Positions 29,156 through 36,395 of a DNA stretch of 64,000 bases are shown here, piece by piece. The position numbers and the translations under genes were made by a program. The notes beneath the pieces were generated by a model that worked only from the letters and a program-made list of their open reading frames with translations, was not told the origin of the DNA and made no database searches. Position 1 is the stretch's first letter. The number at the start of each line of letters is the position of its first letter. Source of the stretch: an uncultured Burkholderiales bacterium (lineage in GTDB: Bacteria > Pseudomonadota > Gammaproteobacteria > Burkholderiales > Burkholderiaceae_C); assembly GCA_903822825.1 (NCBI GenBank), contig CAIJQQ010000022.1:1-64000 (forward strand), read 5' to 3'.

Positions 29156-31480
29156 TTAAAAATGGGCCTTCAGCTCAGCTGTGGTGCTGCGCTGGGGGTA
29201 GGGGTGGAAGTTCCAGTACTTGTCGTTGTTCAGGTTGTCGATGCCAAAGGCGGCGACCAGCTTGGGCGTGATTTGCCAACGGGTGCGAACGTCCATGGTG
29301 GTGAAGGGGCTCACGCCCATGTAGGCATCCCCGTTCACATCCGAGTTGTTGAGCGTGCGGAACTGTTGGCCGCTGTAGCGCACCGCCACCGAGCTGGTCC
29401 AGGCGGCATTCCAGCGGTACGCCGCCAGCAAAGTCGCTCGCCACTTGGGAATGTTGGGCTGCATTTTTCCCAGGGTGTCGCCAACCACGGCCACAAAGCC
29501 CTGGTTGGCCTTGATCACCGAATCGGCATAGGTCACGCTGCCCGTCAGATCGAGCCCCGGCAAGCCGAAGCTGGTGACTGTAAAAGCGCCCTCCAAGCCT
29601 CTGGTCTGGATGCGGTCCACGTTTTGCACGCGGCTGATGGTCTTGTTGCCCGCAGCGGGGTCGACCACCGACTGCGAATAAATGCCGTCTTGTGTGTCTT
29701 CGGCAAATGCCGTCAGACGCCACTGGGCTTTGTCCAGGTTCTTCTCGTAGCTCAGCTCTTGGGTCCACGATTTTTCAGGACGCAGGTTCGGGTCGTTGAT
29801 GTACTGCGAGTTGGTGGTCGAAGTGGCGCCGTACAGCTCGTTCACGGTGGGCATGCGCACGGCGCGGCCCACGGCGTATTTGAGGAAGGCGTCCTCGGCG
29901 ATCTGTTTGGACAAGGCCGCTTTGGGCGACAGGTGGTTCTCGCTGCGGTTTGCAAAAGCCAAGTTGCTGCTGGCCGAGAAGCGCGTCAAGCCTTGCGTGG
30001 CGCTCCAGTGTTCCGCCCGCAAGCCCAGTACGGCGCGCCAGTCAGGGGCAAAGCGCCAAGTGTCTTGCGCGTACAGGCTTTGCAGCTGGGTGCGGCCGCC
30101 CACTTCGCTGGCCACGCTGCCTGCAGCGTCGGTGGTCCAGTTACCTGCGATGTTGGACGTCAGGTAGCGCAGCTTGTAGCTGTCTTGCTGCGCGCCAAAA
30201 TCCACAACGTGTTCGCCTTTGGGTCCTTGCGGGCGCCAAGTGCCACGCAAAGCCAGGTTGTTCCAACCCGTGCCCGAGCCGTCAGCGATGGTGCCCGCGC
30301 CGCCTGTTGCGGCGTTGGGCAAGGTGTTGCTGCCAGCATTCTGGCGTTTGGTGTCCGAGCCGTAGTCGTACAGGCTGGCGGCCACTTCCCAGTCGAAGGT
30401 GCCTTGCGTGCGGCTCTTGATCGACAGGCCGTGCAGGGTGTGGCTGAGCTTTTCGTTGGTGAGGGCAAAATCACCCCCGTTGAGCGCCGCGTAGCTGCGG
30501 CCACCGATGTTGATCGCGCCGCTCGTGACGGTTTGGCCCGAGGCATTGGTGAGGTAAGACTGCGGACGGCCCTCGGACGTGTTTTGCCAGATGCCCAACG
30601 AATACGTGGCACGCACGGTGGGGCTGAAGTCATAGGCCACTTTGGCTTTCACATGGTCTTGCACCGTGTGGTACTGGGTGAGCGCTCCCAAAATCAGCCA
30701 GGGCACATTCGCACTGTTCAAGCCTGCAACGGCACCCGTCACCGCCGTGCCTGCTGACCCCACCGTGCCGGTGCTCACGGTGCGTGTGGCAAAGGTCAAG
30801 GGCTGGCCCTGGCTGTCGGTGTGGTTCAGGTTGACAAACCACGACCAGTCGCCCGAGCGGCTGCCCAAGGACGCGCTGGACTGCCAGCCGCCATAAGTGG
30901 CGTGGGTGTTGTACAGGTCAAAGGGTTGGTGCGAGTAGCCCATCTTGACCGATCCTTCGAGTTTTTCGGGCATTTTGGTCGTGTACTCGACCACCGCGCC
31001 CACCGAGTTGCCTGGGTAAGCGGCAGAAAACGGGCCGTACATCACGTCCACGCGCTCGATTTCTTCGGGCGTGACCATGCCCCAGCGCGGCGCAAAGCTC
31101 AGGCCGCTGACGCCGTTGCCCAGGTAGTTGCTCAGCAACATGCCGTCGGCATACACCGCCGAGCGGGCGGTGTTGCCGGTGCCCGAGGCGCGGCTGGACA
31201 AGATGGCGTGGTTGTAGTCGCCGATGTAGCGCTTGCGCACCAAGAGGCTGGGGAAGTATTTGAGCGCATCTTCGCTGTCGGTGGCGTTGATGTTTTGCGC
31301 GATCTGCGCTGCGGTGATGCCCTCCATGGTGGCCGGGATTTGGGTGGGCAGCGAGGTGGGGTGTTGACTGACGATGGTGACTACGCCAGCGTCTTTGCGG
31401 GGGGCGTGGTCAGCTTGTTGGGCGGAGGTGACAAAGGGGTAAGCCAGGGCCAGGCCCAAGGCGATGCGGGTTTTGCGCAC
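29156..31480 (-). CDS. TonB-dependent outer-membrane receptor, second of the copper cluster
   Basis: A 774-residue outer-membrane receptor. It has a signal peptide (about residues 1-21, FVTSAQQ), a plug domain with the path SEDALKYFPSLLVRKRYIGDYNHAILSSRASGTGNTARSAVYADGMLLSNYLG, and a beta-barrel ending in Phe (TTAELKAHF). The start is GTG at 31480 with AGGAA five bases upstream; it gives MRKTRIALGLALAYP, a good signal peptide. It resembles receptors found with DUF2946 and YcnI genes. Not closely related in length or sequence to the other receptor at 25982, so the two probably recognise different forms of the metal. Confidence 0.88.
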   Translation of the reverse strand: MRKTRIALGLALAYPFVTSAQQADHAPRKDAGVVTIVSQHPTSLPTQIPATMEGITAAQIAQNINATDSEDALKYFPSLLVRKRYIGDYNHAILSSRASGTGNTARSAVYADGMLLSNYLGNGVSGLSFAPRWGMVTPEEIERVDVMYGPFSAAYPGNSVGAVVEYTTKMPEKLEGSVKMGYSHQPFDLYNTHATYGGWQSSASLGSRSGDWSWFVNLNHTDSQGQPLTFATRTVSTGTVGSAGTAVTGAVAGLNSANVPWLILGALTQYHTVQDHVKAKVAYDFSPTVRATYSLGIWQNTSEGRPQSYLTNASGQTVTSGAINIGGRSYAALNGGDFALTNEKLSHTLHGLSIKSRTQGTFDWEVAASLYDYGSDTKRQNAGSNTLPNAATGGAGTIADGSGTGWNNLALRGTWRPQGPKGEHVVDFGAQQDSYKLRYLTSNIAGNWTTDAAGSVASEVGGRTQLQSLYAQDTWRFAPDWRAVLGLRAEHWSATQGLTRFSASSNLAFANRSENHLSPKAALSKQIAEDAFLKYAVGRAVRMPTVNELYGATSTTNSQYINDPNLRPEKSWTQELSYEKNLDKAQWRLTAFAEDTQDGIYSQSVVDPAAGNKTISRVQNVDRIQTRGLEGAFTVTSFGLPGLDLTGSVTYADSVIKANQGFVAVVGDTLGKMQPNIPKWRATLLAAYRWNAAWTSSVAVRYSGQQFRTLNNSDVNGDAYMGVSPFTTMDVRTRWQITPKLVAAFGIDNLNNDKYWNFHPYPQRSTTAELKAHF

Positions 31481-31552
31481 GAGAATTCCTGAAAACGAAA
31501 CACGAGCGACGCGGCCAAGCGGCTTTCACCGCGGCGGCGTCAAGGCGAAGGT

Positions 31553-31909
31553 TCAGGAAAGTGCAGGCGGGCCGCGTGGCGGCAGGGGCGAGCCGGTCAG
31601 CCAGGCGATGTGGGCTGACGGAGCAGGGCGCAGAGCATGGGCCAAGGCGCTCACGGGTGCAAAACCCAACACCACGGCAGGGGGCGGTGCGCTCACATGG
31701 GTGCACAGAGGGCAGTCCATGCCGCCCGACGAGGTGTTGCTGTCGCCCGCGTCGTCCGACATCACCATCTTCATGCCGCCCATGGCCGAGCAGACCATCT
31801 GGGTGGCTTGGGGTTTGACCAAGGGCGAAGCCACCGAGACCCCGATGAACAAAGCAAACCACACCAGCACGAGGCGGGTGATCAGGTGTGCGTTGCGCAG
31901 GGTTTGCAT
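31553..31909 (-). CDS. DUF2946 family protein, probable copper-cluster component
   Basis: A 118-residue protein with an N-terminal hydrophobic segment (TRLVLVWFALFIGVSVASPLV, about residues 10-30) and a metal-ligand-rich middle: QMVCSAMGGMKMV and, after a Ser-rich spacer, GMDCPLCTHVSAPPP. The Cys/Met/His arrangement CxxC-x-H is characteristic of DUF2946, a family that recurs beside copper and TonB genes. It is the promoter-proximal gene of the cluster, only 15 bp after the ykvA-like gene, with which it may share a transcript. Confidence 0.8.
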   Translation of the reverse strand: MQTLRNAHLITRLVLVWFALFIGVSVASPLVKPQATQMVCSAMGGMKMVMSDDAGDSNTSSGGMDCPLCTHVSAPPPAVVLGFAPVSALAHALRPAPSAHIAWLTGSPLPPRGPPALS

Positions 31910-31924
31910 GCCAAAGATTTTAAG

Positions 31925-32299
31925 TCACCAACATAAGCTGAGCAGCCAGACTGCAAAGACCAACCAGGTGAACACAAAAACCGCCGCTGTCACATGGTTG
32001 CGCGGTTTGTTGGCCAATCGAGCGGCTTGTTCGCGGGCATCCGCCAGAAGTTGTGGTGGCAACAGCCGAATCACCAACCACAAACCTGCGGGCACGATCA
32101 GCAGGTCATCCAGATGGCCAAGCACGGGAATGAAGTCGGGAATCAAATCGATCGGACTCAAGGCATAAGCGGCCACGAGCATTGCCAAAAAGCGGATACC
32201 CCAAGAACAGCGCGGATCCTTGGCTGCGAAATACACCGTGATGACATCCGACTTGATCTGCTGTGCCCAAATTTTCAGCTTTTGAAACATGGCAATCAT
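31925..32299 (-). CDS. YkvA-family (DUF1232) membrane protein
   Basis: A 124-residue inner-membrane protein with the DUF1232 core FLAMLVAAYALSPIDLIPDFIPVLGHLDDLLIVPAGLWLVIRLLPPQLLADAREQA and a further membrane helix at the C terminus (HVTAAVFVFTWLVFAVWLLSLCW). The family is widespread and its function is unknown. The start is uncertain: ATGs at 32299 and 32290 are both possible, with no clear ribosome-binding site. Confidence 0.8.
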   Translation of the reverse strand: MIAMFQKLKIWAQQIKSDVITVYFAAKDPRCSWGIRFLAMLVAAYALSPIDLIPDFIPVLGHLDDLLIVPAGLWLVIRLLPPQLLADAREQAARLANKPRNHVTAAVFVFTWLVFAVWLLSLCW

Positions 32300-32435
32300 G
32301 CTAAAGCATAAAAGCCGCAGTGCGAGCCCACGCCAACAGATGGTCCTGCAAGCCATCGCTCACCGGTCATCTAAGTGACGGCAACGCGGAATGCCAGCCG
32401 TTAATCTTTAGACTTTGCCTTGTTTAGGAACCACC

Positions 32436-33086
32436 ATGCTCAAACTCTGCGGCTTCGCAGCCAGCAATTACCACAACAAAGTCAAATTCGCCCTGATGGA
32501 AAAAGGCGTGCCCTTTGAAGAAGAGTTGGCCTGGGTGGGTGCCACCGACGCGTCGGCCAGCCCCTTGGGCAAGGTGCCCTACCTCAAGACCGAGCAGGGC
32601 GCGATCTGCGAATCGGCCGTGATGCTGGAGTACATCGAGCAAAAGTACCCGCAAAACCCCCTGCTGCCCGCCGACCCGTTTGCTGCGGGCAAGGTGCGTG
32701 AGCTGGCGCTGTTTTTGGACCTGCACCTGGAACTGGTCGCACGCAACCTTTACCCCGAAGCCTTTTTTGGCGGCAAGGTGAGTGATTCGGTCAAAGAAAA
32801 AGTCGGTGCGCAACTTGAGAAAAACGTCGCAGCCTTTGCCAAGCTGGCCAAGTTCTCGCCTTTTGTGGCGGGCGACAGCCTGACGCTGGCCGACTGCGCG
32901 GCCGTCACGCACTTGCCATTGGTCTCGGGTGCCACCAAGCTGATTTACGGCAAAGACTTTTTGGCCGACACACCCTCCCGCGAGTATCTGAAGATGATGG
33001 GCGAGCGCCCCCACATGCAAACCATCAACGCCGACCGCAAAGCCAACATGGAATTGATGATGTCGCGCATGAAAGCCAAAAGCTAA
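32436..33086 (+). CDS. Glutathione S-transferase family protein
   Basis: A 216-residue GST. The thioredoxin-like N-terminal domain (residues 1-80; LCGFAASNYHNKVKFALMEKGVPFEEEL, then ASPLGKVPYLKTEQGAICESAVMLEYIEQKYP) binds glutathione through the VPYL...ES loop. The all-helical C-terminal domain (about 90-205) includes the N-capping FVAGDSLTLADCAA. The start at ATG 32436 has GGAACCACC ahead and begins exactly at the thioredoxin fold. It is not a maleylacetoacetate isomerase by its N terminus. Specific substrate unknown. Confidence 0.88.
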   Translation: MLKLCGFAASNYHNKVKFALMEKGVPFEEELAWVGATDASASPLGKVPYLKTEQGAICESAVMLEYIEQKYPQNPLLPADPFAAGKVRELALFLDLHLELVARNLYPEAFFGGKVSDSVKEKVGAQLEKNVAAFAKLAKFSPFVAGDSLTLADCAAVTHLPLVSGATKLIYGKDFLADTPSREYLKMMGERPHMQTINADRKANMELMMSRMKAKS

Positions 33087-33120
33087 GTCTGTGCGTTTGA
33101 GCACCTGATGTGCATCGTCC

Positions 33121-33147
33121 CTGCCCGTGGCCTGTGCCACGCGGCAG
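33121..33147. other. Strong hairpin between GST and the DksA-like gene
   Basis: CTGCCCGTGGC and GCCACGCGGCAG can pair over 11 bp with one bulged G and a 4-nt loop. It is 34 bp after the GST stop and 6 bp before the Anr/FNR-type site. There is no T-run, so it may be a stabilising 3' end rather than a classical terminator. Confidence 0.4.
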
Positions 33148-33153
33148 GCGGCA

Positions 33154-33167
33154 TTGACCCACATCAA
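33154..33167 (+). promoter_or_regulatory. Anr/FNR-type site TTGACCCACATCAA
   Basis: A perfect match to TTGAY-N4-RTCAA, the oxygen-sensing Anr/FNR operator. Its centre is 40 bp before the ATG of the DksA-like gene. TAGGAT at 33189-33194 would be a -10 box at the class II distance, placing the transcript start at the ATG itself; the same bases could instead be the ribosome-binding site AGGA. See the matching finding. Confidence 0.55.
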
Positions 33168-33200
33168 TACCGCGTCGAGAGCGGTGCCTAGGATGAAGCC

Positions 33201-33572
33201 ATGACTTCATCCGATACCCCAACCCCCAACCTCCACCGAGAGCGGCTCTTTCACGAACGGGCAGAGCTCCTGCACCGCATGGCTCAAGAGCGCGGCGGCC
33301 TGGTCTCGCGCGCCGACATGGCGGCCGAGCACGATGTGCGCGATTTGGAGAACCGGGCCCAGGCCTTCTCCGAGCGCGACGACGAATTCGCCATGAACGA
33401 ACACGAGACCGCCGAGCTGGGGGCGTTTGAAGAAGCATTGGCCCGTCTGGACGCAGGGCACTACGGCGAATGCAAGGACTGCAGCGCGCCCATCCCAGAG
33501 GCGCGACTGGCCGCGTATCCGGTGGCGCTGCGCTGCCTGGGCTGCCAGACCACGTTCGAAAAAAACCACTGA
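33201..33572 (+). CDS. DksA/TraR-family zinc-finger protein
   Basis: A 123-residue protein with a coiled-coil-like helical N-terminal part (ERLFHERAELLHRMAQERGGLVSRADMAAEHDVRDLENRAQ) and a C4 zinc finger Cys91-x2-Cys94-x17-Cys112-x2-Cys115. These are the architecture and spacing of DksA, which enters the RNA polymerase secondary channel. It lacks the DxxDxA tip sequence of true DksA at the coiled-coil end, so it is a short paralogue rather than DksA itself. An Anr/FNR-type site lies just upstream. It is followed by the translational-machinery-like gene. Confidence 0.83.
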   Translation: MTSSDTPTPNLHRERLFHERAELLHRMAQERGGLVSRADMAAEHDVRDLENRAQAFSERDDEFAMNEHETAELGAFEEALARLDAGHYGECKDCSAPIPEARLAAYPVALRCLGCQTTFEKNH

Positions 33573-33590
33573 TCCGAAAAGGCATTGAGC

Positions 33591-33965
33591 ATGAGCACTT
33601 TCCACGCCCTCGTCTGGATCGACCACAAGGAATCGCACGTTCTGATGTTCGACCACGAACACCTCGAGTCCCAGCGCATCCCATCGCGCAGCCACCACAA
33701 GCACTCGGGCAAGGCGAATGAGCACGCGGCTTATTTCACCGAGGTGGCGCAAGCCCTGCAGGGCAGCCACGAAGTGCTGCTGACCGGGCCGAGCACCGCC
33801 CGCACGGAGTTCTTGGAGTGGTGCAAGCACCACCGCAGCGACACGGCCAAACGGATCGTGGACAACATCCCGGCCGACCACCCGACCGACAAGCAATTGG
33901 TGGCGCTGGCCCGGCAGTACTTCAAGAAGTTCGACAACATGGCACCCGACCCCGGCCAATTGTGA
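33591..33965 (+). CDS. Translational-machinery-protein-like (eRF1/Host-attachment-like) protein
   Basis: A 124-residue protein beginning MSTFHALVWIDHKESHVLMFDHEHLESQRI. The IDHKEAxV beginning, the HHKHSGK patch and the later LTGPSTARTEFLEWCKHHRSDTAKRIVDNIPADHPTDKQLVALARQYFKKFD match the small proteins often annotated as translational machinery protein, whose fold resembles an archaeal release-factor domain. Function is unknown. It follows the DksA-like gene by 18 bp and is probably co-transcribed, which would put it under the same oxygen-responsive site. The start at 33591 has AAGG at suitable distance; TTG 33585 is an alternative. Confidence 0.75.
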   Translation: MSTFHALVWIDHKESHVLMFDHEHLESQRIPSRSHHKHSGKANEHAAYFTEVAQALQGSHEVLLTGPSTARTEFLEWCKHHRSDTAKRIVDNIPADHPTDKQLVALARQYFKKFDNMAPDPGQL

Positions 33966-34041
33966 TTGGGGCTGCGCAGCACCGGTCAATGGCCCTTTGC
34001 CAGCGCTGCCGCAACGGCCACAGGCTGCTATGCTTTGCCGC

Positions 34042-34455
34042 ATGCGCAGCCTGTTTCATTTCGCTTTCAACGTCACGGACCTGAACGAGGCCCGCCACTT
34101 TTATGGCGGCATTCTGGGCTGCCAGGAAGGCCGCAGCACCGACACTTGGGTGGACTTTGATTTCTTCAACCACCAGATTTCGCTGCACTTGGGCGAGCCG
34201 CTCAAGACGGCCCCCACAGGCCGCGTGGGCGAGCACCTGGTGCCCATGCCGCATTTCGGTCTGGTCCTGCAAAAGGACGATTGGCAGAGCATGGCCGATC
34301 GCCTGCAAGCTGCGGGCGTGCCCTTTGTGATCGAGCCACAACTGCGCTTTGCCGGGCAGCCCGGCGAGCAGTGGACGATGTTCTTTTTAGACCCCTTCGG
34401 CAACCCCCTGGAAATCAAGGGGCTCGCCTCATTGGACACGCTTTACGCCAGCTGA
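34042..34455 (+). CDS. VOC (glyoxalase/bleomycin-resistance) family protein
   Basis: A 137-residue vicinal-oxygen-chelate protein: LFHFAFNVTDLNEARHFYGGILGC (first beta-alpha-beta module) and FGLVLQKDDWQSMADRLQAAGVPFVIEPQLRFAGQPGEQWTMFFLDPFGNPLEIKG (second module, with the metal-ligand Glu in PLEIKG). It is probably metal-dependent, but the substrate is unknown. The last 13 bases overlap the 3' end of the convergent FAH gene. The start at ATG 34042 begins exactly at the fold. Confidence 0.83.
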   Translation: MRSLFHFAFNVTDLNEARHFYGGILGCQEGRSTDTWVDFDFFNHQISLHLGEPLKTAPTGRVGEHLVPMPHFGLVLQKDDWQSMADRLQAAGVPFVIEPQLRFAGQPGEQWTMFFLDPFGNPLEIKGLASLDTLYAS

Positions 34456-35450
34456 GCGACCTGCTGGTCGATGGCGCCGAACAGGCTCTGGCCGTCCTTG
34501 CCTTTCATTTCGATGCGGATGGTGTCGCCGAACTTCATGAACTCGGTCTCTGGTTGGCCGTCCAGGATGGTTTCGATCGCGCGTTTTTCGGCAATGCAGC
34601 TGTAGCCTTTGGGCCAGTCCTTCTTGCCGTTGACTTCCACACCCTTGTTGCTCACCGTGCCGCTGCCCACGATGGCGCCCGCTCTCACATTGCGCGTCTT
34701 GCAGATGTGGGCGATGAGCTGGCCAAAGCTGAACGTCATCTCGGGGCCCGCGTCGCACAAACCGACCTTGCGGCCATTCCAGGTGGACTGCAGCGTCAGA
34801 TGCACACGGCCGCCCTGCCAGGCGTCGCCCAGCTCGTCGGGCGTCACGGCCACGGGGCTGAAGGCGGTGGCGGGTTTGCTCTGCAAGAAACCAAAGCCCT
34901 TGCCCAGTTCACCCGGAATCAGGTTGCGCAAACTCACGTCGTTGGCCAGCATCAAAAGACGCACGGCTTCGATCGCTTCTTCTGGCGTGGCTTGCATGGG
35001 CACGTCGCCAGTGATCACTGCGATCTCGGCTTCAAAGTCGATGCCATACGCTTCGTCGGCGCAGACCACCTGGTCGCACGGCCCCAAAAAGTCGTCGCTG
35101 CCGCCCTGGTACATCAAAGGGTCGGTGTAAAAGCTCTCGGGCACCTCGGAGTTGCGCGCCGCACGGACCAGCTCGACGTGGTTGAGGTAGGCTGAGCCGT
35201 CGGCCCACTGGTAGGCGCGGGGCAGCGGGGCCATGCAGTTTTTCGGATCAAACGGAAAAGCATGGCGCGACTTGCCGTTGTTCAACGTCTGGTAAAGGTC
35301 TTCGAGCTGCGGCGACAAGAAGTTCCAGTCGTCCAACACCAGCTGTAAGGTGTCCGCGATGCCGGTCGCATAATGGGCGCTGGCCAAGTCGCGCGACACC
35401 ACCACCAGTTGTCCGTCGCGTGAGCCGTCTTTGTAGGTCGCCAGTTTCAT
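34443..35450 (-). CDS. Fumarylacetoacetate hydrolase family protein
   Basis: A 335-residue FAH-fold hydrolase. The metal-site region is GIDFEAEIAVITGDVP (about residues 137-152), with the N-terminal part NFLSPQLEDLYQTLNNGKSRHAFPFDPKN and the C-terminal VGSGTVSNKGVEVNGKKDWPKGYSCIAEKRAIETILDG. These enzymes hydrolyse C-C bonds in acylpyruvates such as fumarylacetoacetate. It diverges from an iclR gene across 102 bp that hold a palindrome, so it is probably that regulator's target. It converges with and overlaps the VOC gene. Confidence 0.87.
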   Translation of the reverse strand: MKLATYKDGSRDGQLVVVSRDLASAHYATGIADTLQLVLDDWNFLSPQLEDLYQTLNNGKSRHAFPFDPKNCMAPLPRAYQWADGSAYLNHVELVRAARNSEVPESFYTDPLMYQGGSDDFLGPCDQVVCADEAYGIDFEAEIAVITGDVPMQATPEEAIEAVRLLMLANDVSLRNLIPGELGKGFGFLQSKPATAFSPVAVTPDELGDAWQGGRVHLTLQSTWNGRKVGLCDAGPEMTFSFGQLIAHICKTRNVRAGAIVGSGTVSNKGVEVNGKKDWPKGYSCIAEKRAIETILDGQPETEFMKFGDTIRIEMKGKDGQSLFGAIDQQVAQLA

Positions 35451-35518
35451 GATGCTTGTGTCTCTTCAAGGTTCGATCCGCTACAGTGTGCCGCAGATGA
35501 AATTACGCATTGGTAAAC

Positions 35519-35534
35519 TCGTTTAACTAAACGA
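35519..35534. promoter_or_regulatory. Candidate IclR operator TCGTTTA-AC-TAAACGA
   Basis: A perfect 7-2-7 inverted repeat between divergent FAH and iclR genes, ending 18 bp before the iclR ATG. IclR-type regulators bind short palindromes of this kind in the shared promoter. Inferred from symmetry and position. Confidence 0.5.
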
Positions 35535-35552
35535 AAATCCATTTTAGACCCA

Positions 35553-36371
35553 ATGGCCACCTCAAGCCCCCACCCACAAGACAAGACACGCGCTGGCATC
35601 CAGTCGGTCGAGGTCGGATTTGCGCTGCTCGACGTGCTCGCTCAGGCACCCGGCCCGCTGATGCTGCGCGACCTTGCCGCAGCCGCCGACATGAGCGCGG
35701 CCAAAGCGCACCGCTATCTGGTGAGCTTTCAGCGTCTGGGCTTGGTGGTTCAAGACGGCGGCAACACCCGTTACGAGCTCGGGCCCGCCACCTTGCGTTT
35801 GGGACTGGCCACACTGTCGCGCTTGGACGCGGTCAAGATGGCCCGCGAACGGCTTCCCGCCCTGATGGAGCAAACCGGCCACACCTTGGCGCTGGCCGTT
35901 TGGGGCAACCGGGGGCCGACGCTCGTGCACTGGCAAGAATCCCCACTGGCGGTGCCAGTGAACCTGCGCCTGGGAGATGTGATGCCCATGCTGAGCTCGG
36001 CCACGGGCCGCTGTTTTGCTGCATTCATGGGGCACGGCATCGGCGTGGATCAGGCCCGCGCCATGATCGAGGCCGAAATGGCCCAGGCCCGCAAAGCCGG
36101 CCGTCACGATGTACCCCACACGCCAGCGCAGCTGGATGCACTGATGCGCGAGTTGCGCACGCAAGGCATGGGGCGTGTCGACAATGTGTTGCTGCCCGGC
36201 ATCTCGGGCTTTTGCGCCCCGGTGTTCGACGCCGATGGGCATTTGGCGCTGGGCGTGGTGTCCTTGGGCTCCTCGGCCACGTTTTCGACCGACTGGAACG
36301 GCCCGCTGGCACAAGCCCTCAAAAGCATGTCCAAGCAACTGTCTGCCGATCTGGGCTGGAACGGCCAATAA
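35553..36371 (+). CDS. IclR-family transcriptional regulator
   Basis: A 272-residue regulator. The N-terminal winged helix-turn-helix is SVEVGFALLDVLAQAPGPLMLRDLAAAADMSAAKAHRYLVSFQRLGLVVQDG (residues about 18-70). The C-terminal effector-binding domain (about 95-265) includes LGDVMPMLSSATGRCFAAFM and GISGFCAPVFDADGHLALGVVSLG. It diverges from the FAH hydrolase gene, the likely target, whose product suggests an aromatic catabolite as effector. Confidence 0.9.
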   Translation: MATSSPHPQDKTRAGIQSVEVGFALLDVLAQAPGPLMLRDLAAAADMSAAKAHRYLVSFQRLGLVVQDGGNTRYELGPATLRLGLATLSRLDAVKMARERLPALMEQTGHTLALAVWGNRGPTLVHWQESPLAVPVNLRLGDVMPMLSSATGRCFAAFMGHGIGVDQARAMIEAEMAQARKAGRHDVPHTPAQLDALMRELRTQGMGRVDNVLLPGISGFCAPVFDADGHLALGVVSLGSSATFSTDWNGPLAQALKSMSKQLSADLGWNGQ

Positions 36372-36395
36372 CTTCGCCCAAGACGCGACACACGC

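Noticed and set aside
29162-30757. 531-residue open frame on the plus strand opposite the TonB receptor gene
   Set aside because: It mirrors the codon structure of the receptor gene, has low-complexity Gly/Val/Arg/His composition and no recognisable domain; the receptor on the minus strand has signal peptide, plug and barrel end.
32436-33086. GST as maleylacetoacetate isomerase partner of the FAH gene at 34443
   Set aside because: Its N terminus lacks the SSAAYRVRIAL-type motif of that isomerase, it is on the other strand, and other genes intervene.
33121-33147. Hairpin after GST read as an intrinsic terminator
   Set aside because: The stem is strong but no T-run follows in either direction; listed only as a structure.
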